This document shows positions 25,346-34,066 of a DNA stretch of 44,362 nt, piece after piece. Every line of letters begins with the position of its first letter. Within the stretch, counting starts at the first letter, position 1. The DNA comes from Planctomycetota bacterium (GTDB taxonomy: Bacteria; Planctomycetota; Phycisphaerae; Phycisphaerales; Phycisphaeraceae): NCBI GenBank assembly GCA_024279865.1, contig JAJRRC010000043.1:1-44362 (forward strand), in the 5' to 3' direction. The notes beneath the pieces are model-generated. The model was not told the origin of the DNA and did no database searches. It saw only the letters and a list, made by a program, of their open reading frames with translations. The position numbers and the translations under genes were made by a program.

Positions 25346-25419
25346 AAAACTTCCGGGGGGCTTCCGGGGGGCTTCCGGGGGGACTAGGTGACCCCAAGGG
25401 AAAACTTCCGGGGGGGGGG
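25346..25419. repeat. tandem CTTCCGGGGGG repeat, G-quadruplex candidate
   Basis: Units AAAACTTCCGGGGGG, CTTCCGGGGGG, CTTCCGGGGGG, then an 18-nt spacer (ACTAGGTGACCCCAAGGG) and AAAACTTCC with ten G. Runs of 6, 6, 6 and 10 G on the plus strand could form an intramolecular G-quadruplex. It lies 40 bp before the large secreted-protein gene. Confidence 0.75.
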
Positions 25420-25460
25420 AATTTGTAGTGGGTTGTGGCAATGATCCGATAATACATTCT

Positions 25461-28211
25461 ATGGTTCATTACCCCCACAGGCTTGGGGTCGCTGTTTTTC
25501 TAGGGCTGCTTTTGGCAGTCGGGCTGTCTTGCGCCCAAGCTCAGCACAAACGTTTGATCCATCGGTTCGATTTTGAAGAGGCTGCCTTTGGCAACTTTGA
25601 AACGATGCCTAACTTTTGGCATCGCATTGGACAGTCCCCCGATCATGGCAAACCCCACTTCACCCGCCAACCCTTGCACCAAAAATTAAGCCAACTCAAA
25701 GGATACCCCTCCTTTACACAAGTGCGTTTTGATCCGCCTCAACAAGTCCAAGGCAACCATAGTCTGTATCTGGGACTCAACGGCTACAACGCGGGCGCCT
25801 TCCTGGAAGTCGGTGCGGTCCCGGCCATTCCCCACAGTGATTACCGAATAACCGCCAAAGTCATGACCCATCAACTCGAACATGCCCGGGTGCGTTTAAC
25901 AGCTTACTTTGTCGATGGCGAAGGCAAACGCATTGAGTCGAGCGTCACGGATTCAGGATTACTCGTCAGTGAAGGCCGCTGGCAAACCATCAGCTTGCCA
26001 CTCAACGGCGACTTTAGCCAAGCAGCGTGGTTGGGAATGCAAGTCCAATTACTCCAATCAATCCACAAAAACAAAAACACACTGCTCGGCGAGCATGAAG
26101 TCCTGTTCAATGAAGTCGATGGCGGCGTATGGCTTGACGACATTGCCATTTGGCAGTTACCCAATATTTCTGTCACCACCCAAAGCCCCGTCAATATCAT
26201 CCGTCAACCCAATCATCCCAAATTAAGTGTTAAGGTCCGTGATCTGACCGGCCGTCAACTGGTGTCTGAATTGACGATTTACGACCATCAGCGAAATAAA
26301 ATAGCCCAGCGGGCTCAACGCGTGGGCGCGGGCGCTCCGACGACGTGGCACTGGGAACCCACCTTGCCACAAATGGGCTGGTACCTCGTGGATCTTTCGG
26401 TCATGGAAACCGAATCTGACAACGGCTCCGCCATCAACCTTCCCATCTCTCGCACACTCAGCTCCTTTTTATGGCTACCAGATGAATGGACCGCCAATCT
26501 CGAAGATGCCAGGCTATTTGGAATTCGGGCTGAAGGACTGCCCCCCAAGCCCATGACCTTGCTACCGATGCTCATGGAACAAGCCCGTTTGCATGGCGTG
26601 GTTCTAAGCGCATGGGGGAAAGACACCACCCTTCAAAACCTTGAATCTCAACAAACAGCCATGGACAAAGTCCTACTTAAACTCTTGACAAGCCAACGAG
26701 AAGTGACCTTTAGCCTCAACCCCGTCCCGACGAGCCTTGGCCATCAACGTCATTCAGGTGAACTGACGCCGCTCACGCTGTTTGAGCAAGATGATGCCAA
26801 ATGGATGCCTCTGCTGCGTCCGATCCTCCTGCGGCACAGCCAGCGTATTCAACGTTGGCAACTCGGATCAACCGAGACACCTGAAGGCTTTTTCCTCAAA
26901 AACGCAACCTCTGTTCTAAGCCAAGCCAAGCAACGATTTGAAAGCTGGATTCCCAAGCCTCTACTGTTGTTGCCTTGGTCTGCTTTAGAGCCACATCGCC
27001 CCTCCATCGGGCAGTCCGTGGGATACGTGCTAAAGGTTCCTTATGGCATTCGTCCCCAACATTTGACCGATTTTTTACAGGAATGGAAAGACACCAACTA
27101 CACTTTGGATTGGCATGAACCCCCTGCCACGGAGCTTGCTCATCATCGTCGCATCACGGACTTGGTTTTGCGGATGCTCCATGCGTGGGAATTAAAACCT
27201 GCGAATCAAACCCTGACAACGCCTTGGGCCATGTCCAACCGACGACATCTGGCATTGTTGCCCGACCCTTTGCTTGGTGCGTTCGTAGGCGTCTCCCAAA
27301 GATTGGCTGGCCGACGGGCCACAGAACGGCTAGACCTGGGCGAAGGCTTGTCCTGCATTGTTTTTGATGGTGATTCCGATGGCATGCTGGCGTTATGGAA
27401 CCGCTCGGCTCCGCAGAACAAGGTCGACCAACATCTCTACCTTGGCAGTTCCCAACCCCAGCAAATAGACATCTGGGGCAACCGAAAAATATTGCCACTG
27501 GAAAATAACCGCCATCACTTCACTCTCAACCATGAACCGATCTTCATTGAAGGCATCGACCTGAATCTTGCTCGATTCCGCGCTTCATTTCGGGTCGATG
27601 AACCTTTTATCGAATCCAGACAAACGCCTCACGAGCGAACTTTACACCTGAAAAACCCTTGGCCTCGTACGATTAGCGGGCATATCACCATCACCGGCCC
27701 ACCACGCTGGCGTATTGAACCCAAGCGAACTTTCTTTTCCATCGCAGCAGGTCAACCGTACGAAATCCCCATCAAGCTCGCCTTTGCCGTCGCCGAGACC
27801 GCAGGCCCCAAAATACTCACCGCCAAGCTTACCTTCAACACCACCGAAGCCTACCAAGTCCAGTTTCATACCCCCTTGGAACTTGGCCTTAAAAATATTG
27901 ATTTCCAATCCCACCTGATGATCAGAGAAAATTCCAAAACAGGAAAACTCGATGCGGTCATCACACAAATGATCGCCAACAAAGGCACCCAAACGCTGTC
28001 GCTTTACGCCTTTGCCAACATGGCTGGATTTTCACGTCAAGAACGACTCATCTCCCGCCTGCAACCAGGCCAACGAATCGTCAAACAGTTTCGATTCCCC
28101 GACGGCGCGAAAAATCTCGTCACCGGCAAAGTCCGCACAGGACTGAGGGAAACCAATGGACCCGCTATTTTGAATCATGTCCTATCGGCCAAGAATCTGA
28201 CCGGTGGATAA
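25461..28211 (+). CDS. large secreted protein of unknown function
   Basis: A 916-aa protein with a Sec signal peptide (hydrophobic LGVAVFLGLLLAVGL, cleavage near AQA-QHK). Residues about 80-240 look like a galactose-binding/CBM-like beta-sandwich (SLYLGLNGYNAGAFLEVG, FDGGVWLDDIAIWQ-like pattern), residues about 260-350 an Ig-like region, the middle an alpha/beta region with no active site I recognise, and the C-terminus beta-rich (SGHITITGPPRWRIEPK). A role in polysaccharide binding or processing is plausible but unproven. I chose the ATG at 25461 because it begins the signal peptide; an upstream start at 25428 adds unlikely residues. It is a single gene flanked by repeats. Confidence 0.75.
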   Translation: MVHYPHRLGVAVFLGLLLAVGLSCAQAQHKRLIHRFDFEEAAFGNFETMPNFWHRIGQSPDHGKPHFTRQPLHQKLSQLKGYPSFTQVRFDPPQQVQGNHSLYLGLNGYNAGAFLEVGAVPAIPHSDYRITAKVMTHQLEHARVRLTAYFVDGEGKRIESSVTDSGLLVSEGRWQTISLPLNGDFSQAAWLGMQVQLLQSIHKNKNTLLGEHEVLFNEVDGGVWLDDIAIWQLPNISVTTQSPVNIIRQPNHPKLSVKVRDLTGRQLVSELTIYDHQRNKIAQRAQRVGAGAPTTWHWEPTLPQMGWYLVDLSVMETESDNGSAINLPISRTLSSFLWLPDEWTANLEDARLFGIRAEGLPPKPMTLLPMLMEQARLHGVVLSAWGKDTTLQNLESQQTAMDKVLLKLLTSQREVTFSLNPVPTSLGHQRHSGELTPLTLFEQDDAKWMPLLRPILLRHSQRIQRWQLGSTETPEGFFLKNATSVLSQAKQRFESWIPKPLLLLPWSALEPHRPSIGQSVGYVLKVPYGIRPQHLTDFLQEWKDTNYTLDWHEPPATELAHHRRITDLVLRMLHAWELKPANQTLTTPWAMSNRRHLALLPDPLLGAFVGVSQRLAGRRATERLDLGEGLSCIVFDGDSDGMLALWNRSAPQNKVDQHLYLGSSQPQQIDIWGNRKILPLENNRHHFTLNHEPIFIEGIDLNLARFRASFRVDEPFIESRQTPHERTLHLKNPWPRTISGHITITGPPRWRIEPKRTFFSIAAGQPYEIPIKLAFAVAETAGPKILTAKLTFNTTEAYQVQFHTPLELGLKNIDFQSHLMIRENSKTGKLDAVITQMIANKGTQTLSLYAFANMAGFSRQERLISRLQPGQRIVKQFRFPDGAKNLVTGKVRTGLRETNGPAILNHVLSAKNLTGG

Positions 28212-28798
28212 GACCAATCCTATTTAAAACTCATGCCAATGGTTATTCGCCGAGACTCAATTGATAAGGCTTTCTGAAAGTCTCAACGCGACATCATCGA
28301 TGCGATGCATCTAGAGCACCCTGTCAGTTCTGATTTGATGGATCATGGCAAGAAAGTTTTTGTACTCCCAATACGACTTTATTCGTCAATTGAAAAGGAA
28401 GATGTTGTGAGCCACAAAAAACACAAAAAGGCACAAAAAAAGCTGGTTTTTGTTTTGTCATCCGCATCTTGAAAAAATAATTTTCGAAACCCTTCACCCA
28501 TCTCTTGGTTCTCTGTGATTCTCAGAAAATTCTGGTTTCGTGTCTTTTTGTGGCTATCAGCTTCAATCTCCGAAGCCTTTGGCGGGAGCTATTCGCATGC
28601 GTGCTGGTGTTCCAGTCATCTATAAAAGCGGCAAGTCACAATAAAAAAGGTTCTTATCCGTCAATTGATGGGGTGCTAGGTCACTTCATACTCCGGTATA
28701 GCGGTTTGATGATCCGTGATCGCCTTTGGCAACCTCGTTCATGCAGATTTCCCAGTTGCCCGACCGCTACAAATGACCGTTAAACGCTCTAAAAACTC
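28212..28798. other. long intergenic region with one repeat element
   Basis: Apart from the CACAAAA element (28409-28557), I see no supported gene. A 92-aa plus-strand frame at 28505 overlaps the repeat and has no ribosome binding site or recognisable domain. Confidence 0.5.
28409..28557. repeat. dispersed element with AGCCACAAAAAACACAA ends, copy 2
   Basis: The left end GAGCCACAAAAAACACAAA (28409 on) matches copy 1, and the right end GTGTCTTTTTGTGGCT (to 28557) is inverted to it. The interior differs from copy 1. Confidence 0.75.
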
Positions 28799-30016
28799 TT
28801 ACGAAATGGCACGCAAACGCAAAACCTCATCGAGATCTTTGTCGCCGCGTCCTGAAAGATTCACCAGCACAATCTGGTCGGCAGGCAATGATTTCGCCAA
28901 CGCCATCGCATGGGCCACCGCATGGCTCGATTCCAAAGCAGGAATAATCCCCTCGGTCAATGTCAATGCTTCAAAGGCGTCCATCGCCTGAGCATCGGTC
29001 ACGCTCACATAATCCGCTCGATTGGTCTGCTTCCAAAAGGCATGTTCAGGTCCAACGCCCGGATAGTCCAGCCCCGCAGAAATCGAATGTGCCTCGGCAG
29101 TTTGACCATCATCATCCTGAAGCACATAGCTTCGTGAGCCGTGCAACACCCCTGCTTTGCCAGCCCCAATCGAAGCCGCATGATCGCCCCGAGCAGGACC
29201 ACGCCCCCCCGCTTCAACGCCCGTAAGGCCCACGGTTAAATCATCGACAAACGCAAAGAACATCCCTGCTGCATTGGACCCGCCGCCCACACAAGCAATC
29301 ACATGGTCAGGCAAACGACCGATCTGATCCAAACACTGAGCCCGAGCTTCACGGCCAATGACTGCCTGAAAATCACGCACAATCATGGGATAGGGATGAG
29401 GCCCCACCACCGAACCAATAATGTAATGGGTGTCCTCACTGGTCTGCATCCAGTTACGCATCGCTGCGTTGGTCGCATCCTTGAGTGTTTTAGAACCCGA
29501 TTCCACAGAGATCACCTTCGCGCCCAGCAATTCCATTCGCTTGACGTTGGGCTGCTGGCGACGAATGTCCTCTGAACCCATAAAGACATCACATTCAAGA
29601 CCAAACACCGCAGCGGCAGTGGCTGTGGCCACGCCATGCTGGCCTGCCCCGGTTTCAGCAATGACCCGACGCTTGCCCATTCGCAAAGTCAGCAATGCCT
29701 GTCCCAGTGAGTTGTTAATTTTGTGTGCCCCGGTGTGAGCGAGGTCTTCACGTTTGAGATAAATTTTCGCACCGCCAGCACGTTCGGTTAACCGACGCGC
29801 AAAGTACAACGGCGTCTCGCGGCCCACATAATTGCGCAACAACCCATTAAATTCATCCCAAAAGGCTTTATCCCCCTTCACCTGCGCATAAACATCTTCA
29901 AGCTGACGGACCGCAGCCCGAAGCGTTTCGGGAATAAAAATGCCCCCAAATTCACCAAAATAACCCCGCTCATCAGGAACGTGGCTCAAACTACAAGATG
30001 CGGAAGGATCACTCAT
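28799..30016 (-). CDS. trpB: tryptophan synthase beta subunit
   Basis: A 405-aa TrpB of the standard type (TrpB1). PLP is held by Lys99 in [13 protein letters not shown]; the conserved [13 protein letters not shown] and [10 protein letters not shown] (phosphate binding) are present, as is SGRGDKDL near the C-terminus. It makes tryptophan from indole and serine. The usual partner trpA and the rest of the trp operon are not in the window, so trpB is an orphan here. Confidence 0.97.
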   Translation of the reverse strand: MSDPSASCSLSHVPDERGYFGEFGGIFIPETLRAAVRQLEDVYAQVKGDKAFWDEFNGLLRNYVGRETPLYFARRLTERAGGAKIYLKREDLAHTGAHKINNSLGQALLTLRMGKRRVIAETGAGQHGVATATAAAVFGLECDVFMGSEDIRRQQPNVKRMELLGAKVISVESGSKTLKDATNAAMRNWMQTSEDTHYIIGSVVGPHPYPMIVRDFQAVIGREARAQCLDQIGRLPDHVIACVGGGSNAAGMFFAFVDDLTVGLTGVEAGGRGPARGDHAASIGAGKAGVLHGSRSYVLQDDDGQTAEAHSISAGLDYPGVGPEHAFWKQTNRADYVSVTDAQAMDAFEALTLTEGIIPALESSHAVAHAMALAKSLPADQIVLVNLSGRGDKDLDEVLRLRAIS

Positions 30017-30091
30017 CCCCTCATTTTAAGGGGGGCCACAGGTTTAAGCCAACAAGCAAGTGAAATACATGGCAATCGCCCAAGCCTTGCT

Positions 30092-31147
30092 CTAGGCTCG
30101 GGGGAATCCTTCTTGGCGTAGGCGTGCGCCAACGTTTCTCAAAACCTGCTCATCTTCAGGGTCCAAAGAGCCATCAGGCAGTGGGCCTGTATTTAAGAGC
30201 AGGTTGTAGCCTTGAGACCCCGCCTCGCAGAGCTTGTCCCAAATCTGGTCTTCGTTGAGGTGATCGCCATCTTTCATATAACCCCAGCCTTGGGGGCACA
30301 TGGTTGTACAAACCTCAATGGATTTTTGCGAGTCAGCCCCCATCTGGCCACGCAACTTGTCATTGGGATCTTTGCTTGGCACGCCATGCTCTGGCGCGAA
30401 ATAGTCTTCGGTCCCGGTGATGCCTTGCTTGTAGGAAACAAGGACCTGAGGCTGAAGGCTATGAACATGATCATAAAAATCCTGCATGCCAAAAGCATCG
30501 GTATCGCCATTAAGTGGAACAGCAATACCATCGAGCCAGATCGAAGCAATCGGGCCATACTGGGTTAATAATTCGGTCACTTGGCGTTTCATAAAATCGA
30601 TGTATTTTTGCAGGTCATGTTCATCACCATAGGCATAAGCGGGCTCTGGCGTTGAGTATTCTGGCCGAGCAGCACCGCCCCAGTGGTCATTGTTCGGGGC
30701 ATGGGGATGCTTCCAATCTCGCCCATGAGAATAGTACAAGCACAGACCCAGCCCCCGTTTTTCACATGCCACAGCCAACTCTGCGACCAGATCCCGACCA
30801 CTCGGCGCGTTCAAAGAGTTGAATGGAGTTTCCTGCGTTCGGAACAGGCAAAAAGAATCATGATGTCGCGTCGTCAGGTTGATGTATTGCATACCCGCAT
30901 CAACCGCGAAGTCTGCAATATAGTCTGCGTCAAATCGATCCGCTTTAAAATCAGCTTCGAGTTTGGCATATTCTGCAACAGGGATTTTTTCGTTGAGTTG
31001 GACCCATTCATGCCTTCCCAGCAATGAATAGAGGCCGTAATGCAGAAACAGGCCGTAACGTGCTTCTTTGAACCATGTCTGGGCTGCTTGCCGAGGGTTC
31101 ACATGATAAAGATCTTCGTCATTCTTGAGGTAACTGGGCACGGTCAC
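30092..31147 (-). CDS. alpha-L-fucosidase-like glycoside hydrolase (GH29)
   Basis: A 351-aa GH29-type enzyme. It has the family pattern WFKEARYGLFLHYGLYS near the N-terminus, TTRHHDSFCLF and the probable nucleophile Asp206 in IASIWLDGIAV. The acid/base is less certain. No signal peptide is seen, so it may act inside the cell on short oligosaccharides, and no C-terminal binding domain is present. No ATG start is available near the N-terminus; I use the GTG at 31147 behind AAGGGA, with a TTG at 31198 as alternative. Confidence 0.85.
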   Translation of the reverse strand: MTVPSYLKNDEDLYHVNPRQAAQTWFKEARYGLFLHYGLYSLLGRHEWVQLNEKIPVAEYAKLEADFKADRFDADYIADFAVDAGMQYINLTTRHHDSFCLFRTQETPFNSLNAPSGRDLVAELAVACEKRGLGLCLYYSHGRDWKHPHAPNNDHWGGAARPEYSTPEPAYAYGDEHDLQKYIDFMKRQVTELLTQYGPIASIWLDGIAVPLNGDTDAFGMQDFYDHVHSLQPQVLVSYKQGITGTEDYFAPEHGVPSKDPNDKLRGQMGADSQKSIEVCTTMCPQGWGYMKDGDHLNEDQIWDKLCEAGSQGYNLLLNTGPLPDGSLDPEDEQVLRNVGARLRQEGFPRA

Positions 31148-31285
31148 GACAGAGTCTTCCCTTTGCACTTGTAAAAAAACACAATCGCAATCAGCCAACT
31201 CGCGTTAAAAGATCACAACTAGAACTGCTAATATGCGGGGGCACACATCACCAGTCAAGTTCTTCTCCGCTCTGCGGCGGTGTTT

Positions 31286-31795
31286 TCAACCATCACTTCG
31301 ACGAATGATAATGTGCAGAAAAAACCAGCTCACACCCACGATTTTAATGCCAAACATCAACCAATGGGTACCCAGCATGGCACTCACGACCGCCAACACC
31401 ACCAACACGCTCGCACAAAGACATTGGGTCACCACCGCTCGCCCAAAACTCGGCCGAGTCGTCCAAATCGAGATCACAAAAATCGCTAGGTAAGGCCAAT
31501 ACAACATGCACCAGATCATCCAACTCGCACCCCAAGGCAACTGCCCTTCGTGCGTGGAATAAACCACAACCCCCACCACCAACAAATAAGCAGCAAACAT
31601 CGCAGCAGTAAGCTTAAAACTCTTTAACGTATAAGGCGTGATCCACATAATCCAACAGCTCAACAAAAAAACAAAGACTTCACAGATCGCGTTTGATTGT
31701 ACCGCTTCTGTTCTGAACTGCCGCACATGAAGAAAGAGAGTGTCCCCATGGTTTGTCGTGGGCAGTTGTTGACTGTCGGTCAAATTTGTGTCCAC
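31286..31795 (-). CDS. small polytopic membrane protein
   Basis: A 169-aa frame with four clear hydrophobic segments (IWITPYTL region, AAMFAAYLLVVGVVVYS, YWPYLAIFVISIW, VLVVLAVVSAMLG and WFFLHIII near the end). The start is a GTG at 31795 with a weak ribosome binding site, so the N-terminus is uncertain. It lies downstream of an RHS-like remnant and upstream of the GH29 gene. I do not recognise the family. Confidence 0.6.
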   Translation of the reverse strand: MDTNLTDSQQLPTTNHGDTLFLHVRQFRTEAVQSNAICEVFVFLLSCWIMWITPYTLKSFKLTAAMFAAYLLVVGVVVYSTHEGQLPWGASWMIWCMLYWPYLAIFVISIWTTRPSFGRAVVTQCLCASVLVVLAVVSAMLGTHWLMFGIKIVGVSWFFLHIIIRRSDG

Positions 31796-31802
31796 TGCAT
31801 CA

Positions 31803-31968
31803 AATAAGATTGTCGATCATGTTCCCTTAATTGGTAAGGTAATTGCAGGTGGCAAAGTGGGTGCCATCGGTGACGGTGCCTAGGCGAGAGGCTGCGTTGT
31901 CGGTGTCGCCGACGGTGGCGTAAGAGGTCTTCACGCTGCTGGCCATGCAGGGAGGCGGTGGTGCTTTG
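31803..31968 (-). pseudogene. possible RHS/YD-repeat protein remnant
   Basis: The minus strand encodes TSYATVGDTDNAASRLGTV, TDGTHFATCNYLTN, then a stop, and after it GNMIDNLI. The pattern (Y-D-x-A-S-R-L-x-T-V-T-D-G-T) resembles RHS/YD repeats as found in large secreted or toxin-carrying proteins. Only about 55 codons remain, with a stop inside and no start region, so I call it a fragment of a lost gene. The similarity is by eye and short; chance resemblance is possible. Confidence 0.45.
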
Positions 31969-32018
31969 GCGGCGTAACATGGAAAAAGCTGGGGTCGGGG
32001 ACAGGGTCGCTGCACCTG

Positions 32019-32069
32019 ATATCCGGCCCTGCGGCCCCGGAGGGCCTTAGGGCTCGGCGTTGTGATTGC
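32019..32069. repeat. solo hairpin module with GGCGTTGTGAT tail
   Basis: ATCCGGCCCTGCGGCCCCGG followed by AGGGCCTTAGGGCTCGGC and GTTGTGATTG is close to the module in copy A (ATCCGACTCTGCGGCAGACC...). The heptad ends are absent here, so the module exists on its own. Confidence 0.6.
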
Positions 32070-32154
32070 CATCGGTTTAAATAAGTATCGCATCTAGAAA
32101 CAACCTTTAAGCCAAACGGGCAAAATAAAACTCGCCCAAATCAAACCTTCTGGG

Positions 32155-32287
32155 AAACTTCCGGGGGAGCTTAGAGAAAATTTACGGAGAGGTTCGAACA
32201 AAACCCTTGGCAAACTTTCAGGGTGCTTGACGAAAAGTTACGGAGGGGTTCAAGCAAGACCCTTCGCAAGCTTCCGGGGGGGGGGGG
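32155..32287. repeat. imperfect 57-bp tandem repeat ending in 12 G
   Basis: Unit 1 (32155-32211) starts AAACTTCCGGGGGAGCTT; unit 2 (32212-32267) starts AAACTTTCAGGGTGCTT and has the same order of blocks (TTTACGGAGAGGTTCGA vs GTTACGGAGGGGTTCAA; AACCCTTGGC vs GACCCTTCGC). A third, partial unit (32268 on) is AAGCTTCCGGGGG and merges into a run of 12 G. It lies upstream of the bamD-like gene. Confidence 0.8.
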
Positions 32288-32350
32288 TTTTTTGCTGATT
32301 TTGGCTTTGCCCCGTATCATCAGTGGCTATCTGCTGTGGAGGCATGAGCA

Positions 32351-33328
32351 ATGATTAAAGTGGGTCGGCAACTTGCCGCTGGATGGATTCTTGGGATGGT
32401 CTTAATTGCTGGGGTCGCGCACGCCCAGGAACGGTACCAACTGACCGAAGATCAATGGGTCCAACAAAAAACCTTTGTGCCGGGCACGCCCGAAGCTAAA
32501 CTGCAATTGATCCGCAAATTGATCGCTCAGGAAAAAGGGAAAGAAGCTCAAAAAGCCATCAAAAAATGGATTGATACCCATCAGGGACATGCCCTGATGC
32601 CTCAGGCGTATCTCATCTCAGGCGATGCGAAGGTCGCTCGCAAACATTATTACAAAGCATTGTTTGATTATGAACTGCTGATTCGGATGTTTCCTGCCTC
32701 GGAGGATTTTCATACGGGTCTTGAGCGGGAATATGAAATTGCGTTGCTCTTTAGCAACGGCGTTCGACGACGCTGGCTCGGAGCTCGTACACTCAGTGCC
32801 GCAGGCGAAGCGGAAGAAGTTTTCATTCGCATCCAAGAACGCGCCCCAGGCAGCCAAATCGGCGAGAAGGCGAGTCTGGCCTTGGCGGACTTTTATTTCA
32901 GGCGTGGCGAGATGGCCAGTGCAGCGGAGGCTTACCAGCTTTTTCTGGAGAACTATTCCACGAGCAACCATCGTGAACGGGTGATGCTTCGTCGCATTGA
33001 AGCGGACCTTGCGTCGTTCCAAGGGCCGGTCTTTGATCCGACTGGCTTGCTTAATGCCACGCTGCACATCAAACAATTTGCTCAGGAATTCCCAGCCTCA
33101 GCTGAGCGGATGGGGTCCGATGCCCTGCTCATCCGGGTGACGGATTCACTGGCACTCAAAGATTTTTATACTGCCAAATGGTACGAATCTCAGAAAAACG
33201 GGGATGTCAGCGCTGCCTATATGTATCAGCGTGTGATGCAAGACTATCCCCAGACCTCGGCCGCGAAGTTGGCCCAAGACCGTCTTGCGAAATTGGACCC
33301 TCAGGTCCAGGGAGGCCCTTTACAGTGA
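32351..33328 (+). CDS. BamD-like outer membrane assembly protein, TPR repeats
   Basis: A 325-aa protein with an N-terminal signal peptide (AGVAHAQERYQ, cleavage near residue 26) and several TPR-like helix pairs (KHYYKALFDYELLIRMFPAS, SAAEAYQLFLENYSTSNHRE, SAAYMYQRVMQDYPQTSAAK). The pattern matches BamD/YfiO, which helps insert beta-barrel proteins into the outer membrane. Unlike typical BamD, the signal peptide lacks a lipobox Cys, so it may be periplasmic and soluble. GGAGG stands about 9 nt before the ATG. Its stop overlaps the next gene's GTG by 4 bp, so the two are translationally linked. Confidence 0.7.
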   Translation: MIKVGRQLAAGWILGMVLIAGVAHAQERYQLTEDQWVQQKTFVPGTPEAKLQLIRKLIAQEKGKEAQKAIKKWIDTHQGHALMPQAYLISGDAKVARKHYYKALFDYELLIRMFPASEDFHTGLEREYEIALLFSNGVRRRWLGARTLSAAGEAEEVFIRIQERAPGSQIGEKASLALADFYFRRGEMASAAEAYQLFLENYSTSNHRERVMLRRIEADLASFQGPVFDPTGLLNATLHIKQFAQEFPASAERMGSDALLIRVTDSLALKDFYTAKWYESQKNGDVSAAYMYQRVMQDYPQTSAAKLAQDRLAKLDPQVQGGPLQ

Positions 33329-33831
33329 TCAAAGTGACCCGATGGACCCTGATGCTCTGTCTGATGAGCTTGTGCCTTGGTGGGTGTGGGTATCAGCAAC
33401 AGTCGCTGTTCCCTGAAGATATCAAGACGGTGGCTGTTCCGATTTTCCAGAACCGCACATTTTATCGCGGCGTGGAATTTGATCTCACCGAAGCACTGAT
33501 CAAGGAAATTGAGCTGCAAACGCCTTACAAAGCCATCAAAGCGCCGTCAGCCCAAACGCGCATCGAAGGTGAAATCGTCAATATCAGACAGAACAGCCTC
33601 AGCCACACCCGCGAAGGCGGACTGGTTCAGGAAATTGAGCTACAGATCGTGGTGAATTTTGCATGGAAACATGAAAACGATGGTCCAACGATCTGCCAAA
33701 ACAATGGACTGGTTGCCACGGGCCGCTATGTGGTCTCTAGCCCCATTGGCGAACCTCTGGAACTGGCCAAGCACACGGCCGTTCAGAATTTGGCTCGAAA
33801 AATCGTTTCTGCCATGCGTGCAGACTGGTAA
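33325..33831 (+). CDS. LptE-like LPS-assembly lipoprotein
   Basis: A 168-aa lipoprotein with signal peptide and lipobox LGGC at Cys21, followed by GYQQQSLFPEDIKTVAVPIF, a pattern typical of LptE (YajC-free Gram-negative LPS-assembly lipoprotein) with a downstream ALIKEIELQTPYK. LptE plugs LptD and helps place LPS in the outer membrane. The start is GTG at 33325 with GGGAGG upstream; the 4-bp GTGA overlap with the BamD-like gene suggests coupled translation. LptD is not in the window. Assignment is by pattern, so other lipoprotein families remain possible. Confidence 0.72.
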   Translation: MIKVTRWTLMLCLMSLCLGGCGYQQQSLFPEDIKTVAVPIFQNRTFYRGVEFDLTEALIKEIELQTPYKAIKAPSAQTRIEGEIVNIRQNSLSHTREGGLVQEIELQIVVNFAWKHENDGPTICQNNGLVATGRYVVSSPIGEPLELAKHTAVQNLARKIVSAMRADW

Positions 33832-34066
33832 ATTCCCCAAGACAATGCTTCTGGGAATTTTCTGATCGCAACCACGACGGACACATAGAAGTAAGTATGC
33901 TCGAGGCTACTTTTTCTTTTCTGCTCCTCCCCGGACCCATCCTCGGATGATTGCCCTTTCGGACATTTTGGAGCACATCCCTCTTAACCGCGTTTTAATC
34001 GCGTAGGTTTTGAGTATGTCCAAAGGAAAAACAGCCGATAGAATAGAGATACAACCCGAAAGGTAA

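Noticed and set aside
28505-28991. 91-92-aa plus-strand frames
   Set aside because: They overlap the CACAAAA repeat and the 3' end of trpB and carry no supported motif.
32155-32287. GGTTCGAACAAAACCC-like sequence considered as a tRNA T-arm
   Set aside because: No acceptor or anticodon arms are found nearby; it belongs to the tandem repeat.
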